A DNA stretch of 6,684 bases from Legionella genomosp. 1 (lineage in GTDB: Bacteria; Pseudomonadota; Gammaproteobacteria; Legionellales; Legionellaceae): NCBI GenBank assembly GCA_945901965.1, contig CAMDMN010000124.1:1-6684 (forward strand). The letters are read 5' to 3'. Under the pieces are notes generated by a model, which did no database searches, was not told the origin of the DNA, and saw only the letters and a program-made list of their open reading frames with translations. Position 1 is the stretch's first letter, and each line of letters begins with the position of its first letter. The position numbers and the translations under genes were made by a program. Below are positions 3,896 to 6,684 of this stretch, piece after piece.

Positions 3896-6684
3896 ATGAA
3901 CATGCTCCCCACCAAAAAAATATATCAATTAATGTCATTAGATGAATATAATTCTGAGCAACAAAGAAGCATTAATGCCCTAGCTGCGGATTATCAACAA
4001 AAATCAGTTGTAGATAAATGGGATTTGTTGCTTGATAAATTTAAGATGTTAATTCCTGACGATGCAGAGCGTTACACCGCTTTTCAAACAGCACGAAAAG
4101 ATACGGGTATCGGTTTATATAATTTGAAGCTTGAAAAATGTTTAATGTTTTTTGAAAATTTTTATTTTCTTTATACAACTGAAGATCCACTTTTTAAGCT
4201 TAGTAAAGCACAAAAAAAGTTACTCCTTGAGGCGATTAAAGATGCTATGGGTACTTGTGAGACGGGAATAAGTACGCGCTTTGAATTAGTACTGCAACAA
4301 TATAGAACGGATCTAGATTGGGTTATTGATGCTTTATCCAAGGCACGTAGTTTATTAGTAGTCCGTTTACAAAGCGAATACAATACTATAAATGAAATAT
4401 CACCATCACTGCAAGTTCATGTATTAAAAATAATGACGAAACTAGCCATTGAACGTGGCTTAGGTGTCAAAATCGAACATGAAATTGAAGATGCTTATGC
4501 ATCTTCAATTAATAAGCAGGAAATCACGCAATATTTCAATCAAAACTACCTTAAATTATTCACCGAAGAGTATGAAGAGGTAATCGTTGATATCTTAAGT
4601 CAGGATTTATTATTCAAGCTTCAAGAGCTATTCTGCCCAGATTGGGCAACAACAGCTGTAGAAATTCCTTCTGAGCGCGTGGAAGAGCTTAATAAATTTA
4701 TCAATAACCGCATTGCCTTAGATGACGAGAACATAAGCATTGCATTAGGTGATAGTGAAGGGATTTTATATAAACTAGGAGAGTTGAGTGAGGATTCTCT
4801 AAAATTTAGTATAAAAACTAAAGAAGAAGTACTTGTTACCATTCGCCTTTTAATAAAGCAAAAATTAGTAGCTGAAAAGTTTTGCATCCCTTTTGACAAA
4901 ATCACAAAAGATAATTCAGAGGCGTTAAAGAGTTTACATTTGAGGGACGGTATAACTAGCTCAGCACTGCTAGGCTTGAATGAAGCTTTTTTAAATTATA
5001 GCGAAGATAATGCTTTATTTCTTAGCTTTCTAATGGAAAAGCATTGTAAAACCCTATTGCAATATCCAGGTTTGTTACTTAGCCATATTGCACATAATCC
5101 TGCTCTTTTATCATTGGTGCCAAAATCACTGCAAACAAATGCTTATTTTCTAGAAAAAACATTATCGGCTCTAGATGAAGAGCTCCTTGTTGCGATTGAT
5201 GAAAACAATGAATCACTTATTGATGAGTTGACAGCCCATGTATTACATATTGTCAAAAAAGATGGAGCTTATTTATCAGTAATATCTAAAGCTTTACTCA
5301 GTAATGTTAAATTCGTGTCAAAATTAGTGGAGCATGATGGTCTTTTAATTAAACATTTACCAGATGAATTAAAGCAAAATGATGAAATTATTAAAATCGC
5401 AGTGCAACAAAACCCTTTAGCATTGCTCTATATGCCAGAGGCTTTTAAGGATAGTATTGCGTGTACAGAATATTACCGCCTTGCACTACAGCATGAGGTA
5501 TTTAACCGTTATGTTGTAATAGACTTAAATTATAATGAATATTTAATTGCGATCCATTCAGTTTATCTTGATTTGAGCGAAAATTTACCAGATAAACTAA
5601 AAGTATTTTTCTATCCTGATATACTAAGTTTAGGTTTCATTAATCCTTTAGAAAGATCTAAAAAGATAACAGACATTATCGATGAAATGGAACAGATGAA
5701 AGCCATTCATAAACTTATGGAGCCTACAAAGTTAAGCACAGCTTCTGTTGCCCGCGTAGCTCAATCGATAACACCAGAACTTTTAAAGTTGATAATAAGA
5801 GCCCGTAAAAAAAACCAGTTTCCACCACTTCCTTTTTGCGAAAATGAATCTGTGGTTGAACAATTTTGTAAGGCGCTTGAGTATAACAAGATAAATAACT
5901 GGAGCAATGGTTTTCTCTCTGTGAAAAAAGAAGCTTCTGAGTTAGATCGAATTAAGGCAGGTGATACTGACCATTATCAACGAGGTGTAATCACTTCATT
6001 AGTAAAAGCCGACCATTGGTTTATCGCAATGTTACATTATCAGCGTCATACTTATGGTAAATTTAATGAGTTTAAAGAATTTTGGACAGAAATTAAACGA
6101 GTGGCAGAGGCTCATTTTAACCTGCTCTGGAGAATCGGTAAAACAGTACTAAATTTAGCTTTTGGCATTGCTTTTTTTGTTGGTGCGGTGACTTTAACTG
6201 AATTAGTACCAATAGGTGTTTTTTGGGGGCTGGTTACAGCAGCAATTTTAATCCCTCTTTTAATTCAACCATTGACCGTCGCATTTTTGCTACTTTGCAC
6301 AATGGTACTGCCTAGATTTCTTACTGAACGTCTGATGGCAGGGAGAATAGAAACCTTGAGAAATATTGTTAATGGATTGGCTTCGCTAACTGTGGGTTTT
6401 CTTTTTTCACCAGAGATTATAGCTGGCATAACATTATGGAGCCTTGCTAAAAACACTATTACCTTATTTAAGTTGAGTTTTGAAGCGTTCACGAGCATGC
6501 AAATTTTTGCTCTTCGGTCGTTTAACTCAATATTTAAAGGATCAGAACATGTTAAAGCGATTAGTCCACAAGCTGATTTAAAAACAAAGTATGAAGAAAT
6601 TATTATCCGATTGAGACTTATAGAAAATCCTGCAGCTTTGAAAAAGGCTGATTTATTGGAGAGTCGATGGAATAAAATTAATAA
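3896..6684 (+). CDS. Very large helical membrane-associated protein, 3' end outside window; candidate effector
   Basis: The frame is open from ATG 3896 to the window edge (929 codons and two bases), so the C-terminus is missing. No Shine-Dalgarno sequence is visible. ATG 3902 or 3932 are alternatives, and 3821 would add a hydrophobic leader. Residues 1-380 are helical and charged, with a notable block at about 121-163 (CETGISTRF ... LDWVIDALSKARSLL ... SEYN). Residues about 387-520 contain helical repeats such as YPGLLLSHIAHNPALLSLVP and NDEIIKIAVQQNPLALLYMP. The second closely resembles the DUF4116 repeat motif found in proteins of amoeba-associated bacteria. Hydrophobic stretches lie at about 750-772 (LNLAFGIAFFVGAV), 774-808 (FWGLVTAAILIPLL ... 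VAFLLLCTMVLP) and about 827-850, followed by a polar tail. There is no N-terminal signal peptide in this start version. Late transmembrane segments in a large soluble helical protein are typical of Legionellales Dot/Icm effectors that sit in host membranes, but a secretion signal cannot be judged without the C-terminus. No enzymatic motif was recognised. Confidence 0.85.
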   Translation, partial: MNMLPTKKIYQLMSLDEYNSEQQRSINALAADYQQKSVVDKWDLLLDKFKMLIPDDAERYTAFQTARKDTGIGLYNLKLEKCLMFFENFYFLYTTEDPLFKLSKAQKKLLLEAIKDAMGTCETGISTRFELVLQQYRTDLDWVIDALSKARSLLVVRLQSEYNTINEISPSLQVHVLKIMTKLAIERGLGVKIEHEIEDAYASSINKQEITQYFNQNYLKLFTEEYEEVIVDILSQDLLFKLQELFCPDWATTAVEIPSERVEELNKFINNRIALDDENISIALGDSEGILYKLGELSEDSLKFSIKTKEEVLVTIRLLIKQKLVAEKFCIPFDKITKDNSEALKSLHLRDGITSSALLGLNEAFLNYSEDNALFLSFLMEKHCKTLLQYPGLLLSHIAHNPALLSLVPKSLQTNAYFLEKTLSALDEELLVAIDENNESLIDELTAHVLHIVKKDGAYLSVISKALLSNVKFVSKLVEHDGLLIKHLPDELKQNDEIIKIAVQQNPLALLYMPEAFKDSIACTEYYRLALQHEVFNRYVVIDLNYNEYLIAIHSVYLDLSENLPDKLKVFFYPDILSLGFINPLERSKKITDIIDEMEQMKAIHKLMEPTKLSTASVARVAQSITPELLKLIIRARKKNQFPPLPFCENESVVEQFCKALEYNKINNWSNGFLSVKKEASELDRIKAGDTDHYQRGVITSLVKADHWFIAMLHYQRHTYGKFNEFKEFWTEIKRVAEAHFNLLWRIGKTVLNLAFGIAFFVGAVTLTELVPIGVFWGLVTAAILIPLLIQPLTVAFLLLCTMVLPRFLTERLMAGRIETLRNIVNGLASLTVGFLFSPEIIAGITLWSLAKNTITLFKLSFEAFTSMQIFALRSFNSIFKGSEHVKAISPQADLKTKYEEIIIRLRLIENPAALKKADLLESRWNKIN
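4483..4510. repeat. Perfect 12-bp inverted repeat with 4-base loop inside the large gene
   Basis: AATTGAAGATGC (4483-4494) and GCATCTTCAATT (4499-4510) are exact reverse complements separated by TTAT. The hairpin lies in the coding region for residues about 197-205 (EIEDAYASS). No T-run follows, so it is not a normal terminator. It could affect mRNA folding or be a protein-binding site, or be chance. Confidence 0.8.

Noticed and set aside
3643..3915. Minus-strand open frame of 90 codons containing CHPECNEGSP
   Set aside because: Its core is the translated palindromic repeat, and the rest covers the LuxR-type 3' end and a promoter. No RBS is seen, and the CHPE-type signature is typical of spurious proteins.
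4171..4383. Minus-strand open frame of 70 codons
   Set aside because: It lies wholly inside the large plus-strand gene, has no family resemblance, and is an antisense shadow.
4256..4384. Resemblance of the CETGISTRF block to the catalytic Cys motif of bacterial NEL-type ubiquitin ligases
   Set aside because: Only a Cys in a short polar context is shared. The leucine-rich repeats and the surrounding NEL motifs are not visible.
4621..4905. Minus-strand open frame of 94 codons
   Set aside because: It is antisense to the large gene, Ser/Leu-rich as such shadows usually are, and without a credible start.
6265..6498. Minus-strand open frame of 77 codons
   Set aside because: It is the antisense of the hydrophobic region of the large gene, with no independent support.

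Overview
The window is AT-rich and mixes intact genes with decaying ones. It looks like the genome of a host-associated gammaproteobacterium, most plausibly of the Legionellales (Legionella, Coxiella, Rickettsiella or Berkiella-like). The assignment is an inference. It rests on the low GC content, an orphan LuxR-type regulator, an Rpn/PD-(D/E)XK transposase-like nuclease, a dispersed palindromic repeat of a kind common in intracellular bacteria, and a very large all-helical protein with late membrane segments. No rRNA or tRNA gene and no CRISPR array was seen.

Left part (1-1671). A gene of unknown function (65 to about 690) is split into two open segments. A third segment in another frame joins them, and the three read as one broken gene. 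Next, on the minus strand, is a compact type II toxin-antitoxin operon: an RHH antitoxin (976-1257) followed, with a 4-base overlap, by a RelE/ParE toxin (689-979). It has a good RBS and a perfect inverted repeat over its promoter. Directly upstream of that promoter, on the plus strand, lies the 3' remnant of an LD-carboxypeptidase (peptidase S66), carrying a frameshift and a nonsense codon. The toxin-antitoxin module therefore sits between two damaged genes.

Middle part (1655-2898). An apparently intact Rpn-family nuclease gene on the minus strand has a 12-bp tandem repeat near its 3' end and a stem-loop at the start of its inferred leader. About 400 bases of mostly non-coding DNA follow. 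They hold a possible eroded minus-strand gene fragment and the promoter of the next gene.

Right part (2899-6684). A LuxR-type regulator with an unrecognised N-terminal domain is followed by a 92-bp palindromic dispersed repeat. After that, behind its own promoter, comes a large gene that runs off the window (at least 929 codons). Its product is helical, has repeats resembling DUF4116 and carries a hydrophobic membrane region near residues 750-850. This is the most interesting protein here and could be a secreted or host-membrane effector. A perfect 12-bp hairpin lies inside its coding sequence. The regulator and the large gene share orientation, but nothing shows that one controls the other.
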